DNA from: an uncultured Eubacteriales bacterium
Lineage (GTDB): Bacteria; Bacillota; Clostridia; Oscillospirales; Acutalibacteraceae
DNA: 16,190 nt
NCBI GenBank assembly: GCA_934444695.1
Contig: CAKSDF010000029.1
Span: 1-16,190 of the forward strand
Direction of reading: 5' to 3'
Shown: one piece after another, positions 1 to 6,449 of the stretch
How the letters are laid out: the number at the start of each line of letters is the position of its first letter
How positions within the stretch are numbered: position 1 is the first letter of the stretch
Position numbers and translations under genes: made by a program
Notes under the pieces: model-generated
Told to the model about the DNA's origin: nothing
What the model saw: only the letters and a program-made list of their open reading frames with translations
Databases searched by the model: none

Positions 1-109
1 GGTTTATACCGACTGCGCTGGTTTCTAATAACATTGTGATTTATTGTATTTCAATATATTAATAATAGCCATTGCCCCTTTTTCTTCAACAAAGCCTTTA
101 AAGCATTGC
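1..109. other. AT-rich intergenic left edge
   Basis: This AT-rich stretch lies downstream of the regulator gene on the minus strand. I see no open reading frame with a ribosome site. There is a short palindrome (AAGCATTGCTT, about 101-111) at the regulator's stop codon, but no convincing stem with a U-tract, so its transcript end is not identified here. Confidence 0.5.
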
Positions 110-1312
110 TTAATCGGATGAAAAGAGCAGGTGGTTGCGGTAGACGGACGGGGAAACCCCGGTGGTGTCGCGGAACACCTTATTGAAATACTGAACGTCA
201 CTGTATCCCACCTCTTCAGAGATCTCGTATATCTTCATCTTAGGATCTCTCAAAAGCTCAATGGCCTTTTCCACCCTTACCCAGGTCAGATAATCGGCAA
301 AGCTCTCGCCGATCTCGCTTTTGAACAGCTTGCAGAAATACGATACGCTAAGCTCGCAAAGCTCGGCTAAATCCTCCAGGGTTATCTTTTCGGAATAATG
401 GGAATTGATATAGCTCACCGCCGTGTCTATCTGCAAACGTTTTTTGCTCTTTTCCTTTGTGCCCGAAAGCTTAAAAAGCGATTCGATATATGCCACAGCT
501 TCCTCGGCATAGCTTTGGGAATCCTTTACCCTTGCCACCATTTCAAATATATTGAGATTTGCCGAACATACCCTGCGGTCGGCTTTTGCGGCGGCTCCGG
601 TGCTCAGCGAAAGACATACCACCGTTTCAAGAAAGAAAAATTTATAGTCAATAGGTCTGAGGGATTCGTTCATTTTTTCAAGAGTGTCCCTTATTTCCTC
701 AATATTTTGTTTTGCGTCGATAAGGCTTCCCTTTCTCACCGAGGAGGACAGCCGTTTTTCGCAGGGCAGCGCAAAGGGACAGTCGGGCAATACCTGACGC
801 GGCTCGGAATAGGTATATATTCTGTCGCCGCCGGTATATTCTCTGCGGTCGATGCATTTTTTAGCCGCCGCGAAGGATGCATCAAGCTTCGACAGCTCGT
901 AAACAATCTCCCCCACTCCCACCGTAACCGTTTCCTCGGTGGCAAGCTCAAGCCGGGCTTTAATGTCTTCGGCAGTCTCATAAATAATACGATCGAATTT
1001 TGTCCTATTGTCGGGTAGTGATAAAATCCCCAAAACCGCAGCATTCGGAAGGGATATGGCAAAGCCTCTGCCGTGCTTTCTGAGCATTTCCTGAACAAGG
1101 CCGGACGGATCTATAAGAGCGGTGGTTAGAGGCCTTTTGTCGGCCGAAAAAAGCATACACACATACTGATGATCTACCGCCGGAATTCCAAGCCTTGTGG
1201 CTTCTCTCTTGGCGCCGGCAGGGTTGTAGCTTCCGCTGAGCAGGCCCATTATAAAATGCTCCCATCTCAGCTCGACAATGTACATACCGCTGTCCAACGT
1301 TTTCTTTTCCAC
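110..1312 (-). CDS. AraC-family (YesN-like) transcriptional regulator, no receiver domain
   Basis: This is a predicted cytoplasmic DNA-binding regulator of about 400 residues. The C-terminal ~105 residues (about 291-400) form a typical AraC/XylS double helix-turn-helix. The first helix pair lies around LEDLAELCELSVSYFCKLF. The second carries the family signature (EVGYSDVQYFNKVFRDTTGVSPSVYR). The middle (about 105-170) resembles the degenerate GGDEF-like domain found between receiver and AraC domains in YesN-type regulators, with TVGVGEIV and an AAKKCIDRREYTGGDRIYTY-like block. No phospho-acceptor receiver domain precedes it, so this is an orphan rather than a two-component regulator. I prefer the GTG start at 1312 because GGGGGTGAT (1317-1325) is a near-consensus Shine-Dalgarno just upstream. 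A TTG at 1327 gives a 405-residue form, and an ATG at 1285 is a third option. The gene is divergent from the aro operon. YesN-type regulators usually control carbohydrate uptake, so a link to the glycosidase is more plausible than one to aro, but neither is shown. Confidence 0.85.
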   Translation of the reverse strand: MEKKTLDSGMYIVELRWEHFIMGLLSGSYNPAGAKREATRLGIPAVDHQYVCMLFSADKRPLTTALIDPSGLVQEMLRKHGRGFAISLPNAAVLGILSLPDNRTKFDRIIYETAEDIKARLELATEETVTVGVGEIVYELSKLDASFAAAKKCIDRREYTGGDRIYTYSEPRQVLPDCPFALPCEKRLSSSVRKGSLIDAKQNIEEIRDTLEKMNESLRPIDYKFFFLETVVCLSLSTGAAAKADRRVCSANLNIFEMVARVKDSQSYAEEAVAYIESLFKLSGTKEKSKKRLQIDTAVSYINSHYSEKITLEDLAELCELSVSYFCKLFKSEIGESFADYLTWVRVEKAIELLRDPKMKIYEISEEVGYSDVQYFNKVFRDTTGVSPSVYRNHLLFSSD

Positions 1313-1516
1313 CGAAATCACCCCCAAAAAACCTTATCTGAATGGAACGCAGGAAATACCACGCCCGATTTTATCGATTTAAACACCTATATCGCACATT
1401 TGCTCACAGGTTTTAACGCCAGGTCGGCAAAGCATCTCTCACACCATCCTCGCCGCACTTTTACGCAAACGAGTATTATGATACCAATGCGTGCACTGTG
1501 TTTCAATCCACATCTC

Positions 1517-1543
1517 ATTATATCACAAAATCAAAAATGTCAA
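1517..1543 (-). promoter_or_regulatory. Candidate sigma-A promoter for the AraC-type regulator (proximal)
   Basis: Reading the minus strand, TTGACA (1543-1538) is followed by a perfect TATAAT (1522-1517). The spacer is 15 bp, shorter than the ideal 17. It would give a leader of roughly 190 nt before the GTG start at 1312. Confidence 0.45.
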
Positions 1544-1589
1544 ATGGAATTTTTGTGCAACTTAAATAATTTATACGTATTATAATTCT

Positions 1590-1618
1590 ATAATGGCATA
1601 ATAGCGATTGTTTGTCAA
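1590..1618 (-). promoter_or_regulatory. Candidate sigma-A promoter for the AraC-type regulator (distal)
   Basis: On the minus strand a perfect TTGACA (1618-1613) is followed after exactly 17 bp by CATTAT (1595-1590), a 4/6 match to the -10 consensus. It lies upstream of the proximal candidate, and either or both could drive the regulator. The 1560-1590 stretch between them contains an ATACGTAT palindrome that could be an operator. Confidence 0.45.
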
Positions 1619-1812
1619 GTGTATTTTTCACTTTTCTTGTGTAGTTTGTATAATCGGAAGCCATGGAAGGTTTTAAACATTCTATCATTACGGTAAAAAG
1701 TCAAAACAATTTGTAAACATAGTTTCATAACCGCCTTTTTTGTGACAATTATAGATTTACTGCCGCCAAATTAAATATTTTTTTACAAATTATCATATTT
1801 TAAAAATACCCC

Positions 1813-1841
1813 TTGACAAATCGAAATAAAAGGAGTACGAT
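1813..1841 (+). promoter_or_regulatory. Sigma-A promoter of the aromatic biosynthesis operon
   Basis: A perfect -35 TTGACA (1813-1818) and a -10 TACGAT (1836-1841, 5/6) are separated by exactly 17 bp. Transcription should start near 1848, only a few bases before the ribosome site of the leader peptide (AAGGAGG, 1853-1859). The leader is therefore translated almost from the 5' end of the RNA, as expected for translation-coupled attenuation. Confidence 0.85.
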
Positions 1842-1867
1842 GAGAAAAAAATAAGGAGGACACAGAT

Positions 1868-1933
1868 ATGCTTCGTACTAATATCTTTTCATATTATTAT
1901 TACTTTATTACGGACTGTCTGTGTGCTTGCTGA
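1868..1933 (+). CDS. Tyr/Phe-rich attenuation leader peptide of the aro operon (21 aa)
   Basis: This small gene encodes a 21-residue peptide beginning MLRTNIFSYYYYFITD and ending CLCAC, with stop TGA at 1931-1933. A perfect Shine-Dalgarno (AAGGAGG, 1853-1859) sits 8 nt before the ATG, and a consensus promoter lies just upstream. Residues 7-13 are F-S-Y-Y-Y-Y-F, so six of seven consecutive codons (1886-1906) are Phe or Tyr, exactly the end products of the operon that follows. No Trp codon is present. The inferred role is regulatory: when charged tRNA-Tyr or tRNA-Phe is scarce, the ribosome stalls on these codons next to the start of the first RNA hairpin (1912) and changes downstream folding. 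The peptide itself probably has no function. The design parallels the pheL leaders of enterobacteria. The three terminal Cys codons lie in the hairpin-forming segment and may simply reflect RNA pairing constraints. Confidence 0.88.
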   Translation: MLRTNIFSYYYYFITDCLCAC

Positions 1934-1975
1934 TTTTTTTCAAACAAGTTAACAGACAGCCCGCAAATTGTTATG
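1912..1975 (+). promoter_or_regulatory. Attenuator switch: anti-antiterminator (1:2) versus antiterminator (2:3) hairpins
   Basis: Segment 1 (CTGTCTGT, 1915-1922) is perfectly complementary to segment 2 (ACAGACAG, 1952-1959). The pairing can extend inward as CTTG (1926-1929) with CAAG (1945-1948) and outward by GG (1912-1913) with CC after one mismatch. The competing fold pairs CAAACAA (1941-1947) with TTGTTATG (1968-1975), with one bulged A, and adds TT-AA (1949-1950 with 1965-1966). This uses up part of the terminator's 5' arm. A ribosome stalled on the Tyr/Phe codons (1892-1906) would cover the start of segment 1 and favour the second fold. A ribosome at the stop codon (1931) would block segment 2 and favour termination. 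Pairings are read from sequence; the energetics were not calculated. Confidence 0.65.
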
Positions 1976-2012
1976 TGCAGAAATTGCAAATTAACAGGTT
2001 GCGGGTTTTTTT
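1960..2012 (+). terminator. Attenuator intrinsic terminator ahead of pheA
   Basis: The arms CCCGCAAATTGTTA (1960-1973) and TAACAGGTTGCGGG (1992-2005) form a 14-position stem with one A-G mismatch and one U-G wobble. The 18-nt loop holds a small internal TGCA/TGCA stem. It is followed directly by seven Ts (2006-2012). It stands between the leader peptide stop and the first structural gene, 25 nt before the pheA start, which is the classical position for a regulated terminator. Confidence 0.9.
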
Positions 2013-2036
2013 ATGAGATTTTTTCGGAGGGATATT

Positions 2037-3116
2037 ATGGCGGACATAAACAAGGCGCGGCAGGAAATAAACGAAATAGACGGAAAAATGGCCAAGCTTT
2101 TTTGCAGGCGTATGGACGCGGTGAAGGAAGTCGGACAGTATAAAAAGGAACGGGGCCTTCCCATATTCAACTTCGAGAGAGAGCGGCAGGTCATAAGCGA
2201 AGGTGCAAAGCGGGTCGACAGTCCCGATTACCGCGATTACTATGTTAACTTCATCGAATATGTTATGGAGCTTTCAAAACGCTATCAAAGCCGCCTTATG
2301 GACGGAATGAAAATCGCATACAGCGGCGTGGAAGGCGCTTTTGCCAACATCGCCGCCAAAAAGATATTCAAAAACGGCAATCCTCTTCCCTATCCCGATT
2401 TTAAATCGGCATATGAGGCGGTGGAAAAGGGAGAATGCGACTGCGCCGTGCTCCCCATCGAAAACAGCTACAACGGCGATGTGGGACAGGTTATGGATCT
2501 TGCCTTTTTCGGCGGACTTTATATCCACCAGTTAAGAGAAATAGAGATAGTTCAGAATCTCATTGCAAACAGCGGAGCCACCCTTGAGACCATCAAGGAG
2601 GTCAAAAGCCACCCCCAGGCTCTCGGCCAGTGCGGAGAATACATTCACCGCCATGGGTTTAAGGCCATCGAGGCAGAAAACACCGCCATTGCGGCGCAGG
2701 AGGTTGCCTCCTCCGGCAGGACAGACATTGCCGCCATAGGAAGCGAGCTTGCGGCCGAGAAATACGGCCTTAAGGTCGTCGACGCCCACATTAACGAATC
2801 GGGCACCAACACCACCCGCTTTGCAGTATTTTCAAAGCTGGAAAAGCTCCCTTCAAAGGATGACGATCATTTTGTTATGGTTTTCACGGTGCGAAACGAG
2901 GCCGGCGCCTTGGGAGAGGCCATAAACATCATCGGCCGCCACGGCTTCAACCTTTCCTCTCTTAAAAGCCGTCCCACCAAAAAGCTCATATGGACATATT
3001 ATTTCTTCGCCGAAGGCGACGGCAACATTCAAAGCCCCGAGGGCAAGCAGATGCTCAGCGAGCTTGCAGGCTGCTGTTCCGATTTAAAGGTGCTCGGAAG
3101 TTTTTCAAAGGAGTGA
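2037..3116 (+). CDS. pheA: Bifunctional chorismate mutase / prephenate dehydratase (P-protein)
   Basis: This protein converts chorismate to prephenate and prephenate to phenylpyruvate, the committed route to phenylalanine. It has 359 residues. Residues about 1-85 are an AroQ-type helical chorismate mutase (RQEINEIDGKMAKLF, GQYKKERGLPI). Residues about 91-268 are prephenate dehydratase (KIAYSGVEGAFANIAA, ENSYNGDV, SHPQALGQC, then the catalytic TRF motif within NTTRFAVF at 258-265). Residues about 277-357 are an ACT domain, with GALG at 290-293 and KSRP at 310-313 corresponding to the Phe-binding GALV and ESRP motifs. Feedback inhibition by Phe is therefore expected, although the ESRP glutamate is a lysine here. 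I chose the ATG at 2037 because GGAGG (2026-2030) lies 6 nt upstream. The in-frame ATG at 2013 abuts the terminator U-tract and has no ribosome site. It is the first enzyme gene after the attenuator and is followed by aroB after 5 nt. Confidence 0.95.
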   Translation: MADINKARQEINEIDGKMAKLFCRRMDAVKEVGQYKKERGLPIFNFERERQVISEGAKRVDSPDYRDYYVNFIEYVMELSKRYQSRLMDGMKIAYSGVEGAFANIAAKKIFKNGNPLPYPDFKSAYEAVEKGECDCAVLPIENSYNGDVGQVMDLAFFGGLYIHQLREIEIVQNLIANSGATLETIKEVKSHPQALGQCGEYIHRHGFKAIEAENTAIAAQEVASSGRTDIAAIGSELAAEKYGLKVVDAHINESGTNTTRFAVFSKLEKLPSKDDDHFVMVFTVRNEAGALGEAINIIGRHGFNLSSLKSRPTKKLIWTYYFFAEGDGNIQSPEGKQMLSELAGCCSDLKVLGSFSKE

Positions 3117-3121
3117 GAAAA

Positions 3122-4129
3122 ATGAAGGTACAAACTCAAAACGGAAGCTATGAAATAACCATTATGCACGGAGCTTTAAACCGTGCCGACGAGTTTTTTA
3201 ATCTTGACCGAAAGGTACTTATAGTCACCGACTATGATGTGCCGGCGGTATACGCCAAAACGGTGGCCTCCCGCTGCAAACAGCCCTTCATAACCGCCAT
3301 TCCATCGGGCGAGCGTTCTAAAAGCCTTGAGAACTACAAAATGCTGCTCACCAAAATGGTGGAAAAGGGATTTACCCGCTCCGACTGCGTTGTGGCGGTA
3401 GGCGGCGGAGTGGTCGGCGATCTTGCGGGATTTGTTGCCGCCAGCTTTATGAGAGGCGTGGATTTTTACAATGTTCCGACAACCGTGCTGTCTCAGGTTG
3501 ATTCATCGGTAGGCGGAAAGACCGCCATCGATTTTTGCGGAATAAAAAATATCGTGGGAGCTTTTTGGCCGCCCAAAGGCGTGCTTATCGATCCCGATAC
3601 ATTAAAGACACTTTCTCCCCGCCAGATATCCAACGGCCTTGCCGAGGCGGTAAAAATGGCCGCCACCTGCGACGCCGAGCTTTTCTCGCTTTTTGAACGG
3701 GATGATTTTTCCCTTGAAAAACACCTTGATCTTGTAATCACCCGAGCGGTAGCCATAAAAAAGAGCATTGTCGAACAGGACGAAAAGGAAAGCGGACTGC
3801 GGCGGGTGCTCAATTTCGGACACACCCTTGCCCACGGTGTCGAAAGCAAACGGAAGGAGCTTTTCCACGGGGAATGTGTGGCCATCGGAATGGTGCCCAT
3901 GTGCTCGGTAAATGCGGGAAAGCGGCTTGTCCCGGTGCTTTTAAAGCTTGGACTTCCCACCCGTCTGCCCCTTTCGGCCGACGAGATAATCGAGGCTATG
4001 TCCCACGACAAAAAGCGTGACGGCGACAAAATTACCATTGTATACGTTCCCGAGATCGGGCGGTTTGAGTTTAAGGAAATGGAATTTTCGGCCTTTGCCG
4101 AGCAGATCAAAAGGACGGTGCAAAAATGA
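3122..4129 (+). CDS. aroB: 3-dehydroquinate synthase
   Basis: This enzyme converts DAHP to 3-dehydroquinate, step two of the shikimate pathway, using NAD and a divalent metal. The 335 residues match the usual family length. The NAD-binding GGGVVGDLAGF (94-104) and the VPTTVLSQVDSSVGGKT block (118-134) are intact. The three expected metal ligands are visible: Glu175 (GLAEAVK), His234 (NFGHTLAH) and His249 (FHGECVAIGM). The ATG at 3122 has AAAGGAG (3107-3113) 8 nt upstream, overlapping the pheA stop. An upstream in-frame extension would lie inside pheA and is not credible. The gene ends in an ATGA overlap with aroC, which suggests translational coupling. Confidence 0.96.
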   Translation: MKVQTQNGSYEITIMHGALNRADEFFNLDRKVLIVTDYDVPAVYAKTVASRCKQPFITAIPSGERSKSLENYKMLLTKMVEKGFTRSDCVVAVGGGVVGDLAGFVAASFMRGVDFYNVPTTVLSQVDSSVGGKTAIDFCGIKNIVGAFWPPKGVLIDPDTLKTLSPRQISNGLAEAVKMAATCDAELFSLFERDDFSLEKHLDLVITRAVAIKKSIVEQDEKESGLRRVLNFGHTLAHGVESKRKELFHGECVAIGMVPMCSVNAGKRLVPVLLKLGLPTRLPLSADEIIEAMSHDKKRDGDKITIVYVPEIGRFEFKEMEFSAFAEQIKRTVQK

Positions 4130-5220
4130 AAAACACATTCGGAAACGCCCTTTGCGTAACCATTTTCGGTGAAAGTCACGGAAAAAGCATCGGTGCGGTC
4201 ATCGACGGACTGGCCCCGGGAATGGAGATAAACCTCGATTATATAAACGAAAAGATGGCGCTGCGCCGCCCGGCCGGAGCCATTTCCACAGCAAGAAGAG
4301 AGCCCGATCCCATAAGCTTTGAAAGCGGCGTATTTGAAGGGAAAACCACCGGCACTCCCCTTTGCATAAGAATCGAAAACAGCGATACAAAATCATCCGA
4401 TTATGCCGCCATGAAGTCGATAGCCCGCCCGGGACACGCCGATTATTCGGGATACTGCAAATATGAGGGCTTCGGCGATTATCGCGGCGGCGGCCATTTC
4501 AGCGGAAGGATAACGGCCGCCCTTGTGGCGGCGGGAAGCATTATCAGATATGCTCTCGAGCAAAAGGGCATTTTGATAGGTTCGCATATAAAGGATATTG
4601 CCGGAATATCCGACAGACCCTTTGAAAATCCGAAAGAACAGATTCCTCTTGTTTTTAAGAGCTCCTTTCCCCTGCTCGACCGATCGGTTGAAGAGGCAAT
4701 GAAGGAAGAAATTCTCAAAGCCAAAGAGGACCTCGACAGCGTGGGCGGAATTATCGAAACGGCCGTCACAGGCCTTGGTGCAGGTCTCGGAGAGCCTTTC
4801 TTCGATACCGCCGAGGGCATTATCTCCCACGGAGTATTTTCCGTTCCCGCCGTTAAGGGCATAGAATTCGGCGGAGGCTTTAACCTCGCAAAAATGCGTG
4901 GCAGCGAAGCCAACGACCCCTTCGGCATAAAGGACGGAGAAATCGTCACACTTTCAAACAATAACGGCGGCATAAACGGCGGCATAACAAACGGCAGCGA
5001 CATAATTTTTAAAACCGTCATAAAGCCCACACCCACCATCGCGAAAAAGCAAAGCACGGTGGATTTTGAACAGAAAAAAGCGGTGAAGCTTGAGGCAAAG
5101 GGACGTCACGACCCTTGCATCGTTCATCGTGCGGCGGTGGTCATCGACAGCGTTACCGCCCTTGCTTTAGGCGATCTTTTAACCTTAAAATACGGAACGG
5201 AATGGACGAAGGCAATATGA
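4126..5220 (+). CDS. aroC: Chorismate synthase
   Basis: This is the last step of the common pathway: EPSP to chorismate, needing reduced FMN. The 364 residues are typical. Family signatures run in order: FGESHG (14-19, with the conserved His18), RRPAGAISTARREPD (47-61), TGTPL, RPGHADY (101-107), DYRGGGHFSGR (118-128), and GRHDPCIVHRAAVV (326-339) near the C-terminus. The start ATG overlaps the aroB stop by 4 nt, with AAGGA (4111-4115) 10 nt upstream. The stop overlaps the aroE/aroK start by 4 nt. No flavin reductase domain is fused or adjacent, so reduced flavin must come from elsewhere. Confidence 0.96.
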   Translation: MKNTFGNALCVTIFGESHGKSIGAVIDGLAPGMEINLDYINEKMALRRPAGAISTARREPDPISFESGVFEGKTTGTPLCIRIENSDTKSSDYAAMKSIARPGHADYSGYCKYEGFGDYRGGGHFSGRITAALVAAGSIIRYALEQKGILIGSHIKDIAGISDRPFENPKEQIPLVFKSSFPLLDRSVEEAMKEEILKAKEDLDSVGGIIETAVTGLGAGLGEPFFDTAEGIISHGVFSVPAVKGIEFGGGFNLAKMRGSEANDPFGIKDGEIVTLSNNNGGINGGITNGSDIIFKTVIKPTPTIAKKQSTVDFEQKKAVKLEAKGRHDPCIVHRAAVVIDSVTALALGDLLTLKYGTEWTKAI

Positions 5221-6449
5221 GATACGGTCTTTTGGGAGAAAAGCTTTCCCACAGCTTTTCGGCCGAAATACACAAAAGCCTCGGCGGCTATGATTACGAG
5301 CTTATTGAGGTCGAAAAAAAGGATTTAGATTCATTTTTAAAGAGCAAAGATTTTTCCGCCATCAATGTGACCATTCCCTATAAGCAGGATGTCATACCCT
5401 ATCTTTATTATATAAGCGATACGGCAAAGGCCATCGGTGCCGTAAACACGGTGGTAAACAAGGACGGAAAGCTTTACGGATACAACACCGATTTTCTCGG
5501 TATGAGGGCGCTGATACTGAAAAACGGCATCGATCTTAATGGTAAAAAGGTGCTTATTGCAGGCAGCGGCGGCACGTCAAAAACCGCCCTTGCAGTGGCA
5601 AAGAATTTAGGTGCAAAAGAGGTTTATCGCCTGTCGAGAAGTCCTAAAGACGGCCTTATAAGCTATGAGCAGGCCGAGAAGCAGCATTCCGACGCAGATG
5701 TGATAATCAACACAACCCCCGCGGGAATGTATCCGAAAATAGAGGGCGCCGCCCTTGACATAAGCAAATTCGATAAACTTTGCGGCGTTATCGACGCGGT
5801 GTATAATCCCCTGAGAAGCGAGCTTGTGCAAAAGGCGCTTGATAAATGTATTCCTGCCGAGGGCGGGCTTTATATGCTGGTGGCGCAGGCGGCCTATGCC
5901 TGTGAGAAATTCATAGATACCGAAATTCCGACGCAGGAAATCGACAGGGTCTTTAAAAAGCTTGAAAGAGACAAGCAAAACATCGTGCTTGTGGGTATGC
6001 CCGGCAGCGGAAAAACCACCATCGGCAAAGAGCTTGCAAAAAGGCTCGGGTGGGAATTTATCGACACCGACGACGTTATAAAGGAACGTTTCGGCGACAT
6101 TTCCGAGATTTTTAAGGTAAACGGCGAGCAGTATTTCCGAAAGCTCGAAAGGGATGTCATTCTCGAAACGGCGGCAAAATGCGGCGTGGTTATCGCCACC
6201 GGCGGCGGTGCGGTGCTTTGCAGCGAAAACGTCTTTCGTTTAAGGCAAAACGGAAAAATATATTTTCTCGACCGTCCGCTCGAACAGATAATTCCCACCT
6301 CCGACCGTCCCCTTGCCCTTGACGCGGAGGCGGTCAAAAAGCGATATGATGAGAGATACGACATATATCTTGCATCGGGAAAAAGAATTAAAATGAACGG
6401 CGTTGTAAGCGACGCCGCAGATGAGATTTGCGAGGATTTTGAAGGATGA
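5217..6449 (+). CDS. aroE/aroK: Fused shikimate dehydrogenase - shikimate kinase
   Basis: One 410-residue reading frame carries two consecutive pathway enzymes: 3-dehydroshikimate to shikimate, then shikimate to shikimate-3-phosphate. Residues 1 to about 250 are AroE. They show the shikimate-binding SHSFS (11-15), the catalytic Lys56 in NVTIPYK, AVNTV (75-79), NTDF (90-93), the NADP loop GSGGTSKTA (116-124) and INTTPAGM (164-171). Residues about 254-410 are AroK. They show Walker A GMPGSGKTT (260-268), DTDD (283-286), EQYFRKLE (304-311), ATGGGAVL (327-334) and the lid SDRPL (362-366). The linker (about 240-253) is short and charged, with no stop or frameshift signal. The ATG at 5217 overlaps the aroC stop by 4 nt with GAAGG just upstream; longer in-frame starts would lie within aroC. 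AroE and AroK are usually separate in bacteria, so the fusion is a notable feature. Confidence 0.93.
   Translation: MRYGLLGEKLSHSFSAEIHKSLGGYDYELIEVEKKDLDSFLKSKDFSAINVTIPYKQDVIPYLYYISDTAKAIGAVNTVVNKDGKLYGYNTDFLGMRALILKNGIDLNGKKVLIAGSGGTSKTALAVAKNLGAKEVYRLSRSPKDGLISYEQAEKQHSDADVIINTTPAGMYPKIEGAALDISKFDKLCGVIDAVYNPLRSELVQKALDKCIPAEGGLYMLVAQAAYACEKFIDTEIPTQEIDRVFKKLERDKQNIVLVGMPGSGKTTIGKELAKRLGWEFIDTDDVIKERFGDISEIFKVNGEQYFRKLERDVILETAAKCGVVIATGGGAVLCSENVFRLRQNGKIYFLDRPLEQIIPTSDRPLALDAEAVKKRYDERYDIYLASGKRIKMNGVVSDAADEICEDFEG

Larger units (their letters stand above)
1313..1812. other. Divergent intergenic region between the regulator and the aro operon
   Basis: This region of about 500 bp separates the leftward regulator from the rightward aro promoter. 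The part near the regulator (1313-1520) is of mixed composition and would be its transcribed leader; I recognise no riboswitch there. The part from 1510 to 1812 is strongly AT-rich with A- and T-tracts. The A/T-rich run at 1770-1810 lies directly upstream of the aro -35 and could act as an UP element. A weak rightward promoter-like pair (TTTCAC about 1626-1631, TATAAT 1649-1654, 17 bp apart) is also visible. No protein-coding gene is supported here. Confidence 0.6.

Noticed and set aside
1385..1441. Short ORF on the minus strand in the regulator leader (starts MLCRPGVKTC)
   Set aside because: The ribosome site is poorly placed (GAGG about 12 nt upstream) and there is no associated terminator or pairing that would make it a leader peptide.
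1500..1511. GTTTCAATCCAC, identical to the end of many type I-C CRISPR repeats
   Set aside because: It is a single 12-base match. The rest of the repeat, any second copy at spacer distance and cas genes are all absent, and it overlaps the start region of a plausible promoter.
1663..1716. 18-codon ORF (MEGFKHSIITVKSQNNL) upstream of the aro promoter
   Set aside because: It has no Shine-Dalgarno at proper spacing, lies before the mapped-by-eye promoter, and has no aromatic-codon bias or following terminator.
1848..2012. T-box riboswitch as the regulator of the aro operon
   Set aside because: The leader is too short, begins at the ribosome site of a small ORF, and I see no T-box consensus (TGGNACCGCG-like) before the terminator.
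2013..2036. Upstream in-frame ATG for pheA at 2013
   Set aside because: It directly follows the terminator U-tract and has no ribosome site. The ATG at 2037 has GGAGG at ideal spacing and begins the chorismate mutase domain.
3493..4179. 228-codon minus-strand ORF across aroB
   Set aside because: It is antisense to a clearly conserved enzyme with all catalytic residues. It has Ser/Pro-rich, domain-free sequence, and there is no promoter or ribosome site. Other antisense ORFs in aroC, aroE/aroK and aroA were rejected for the same reason.
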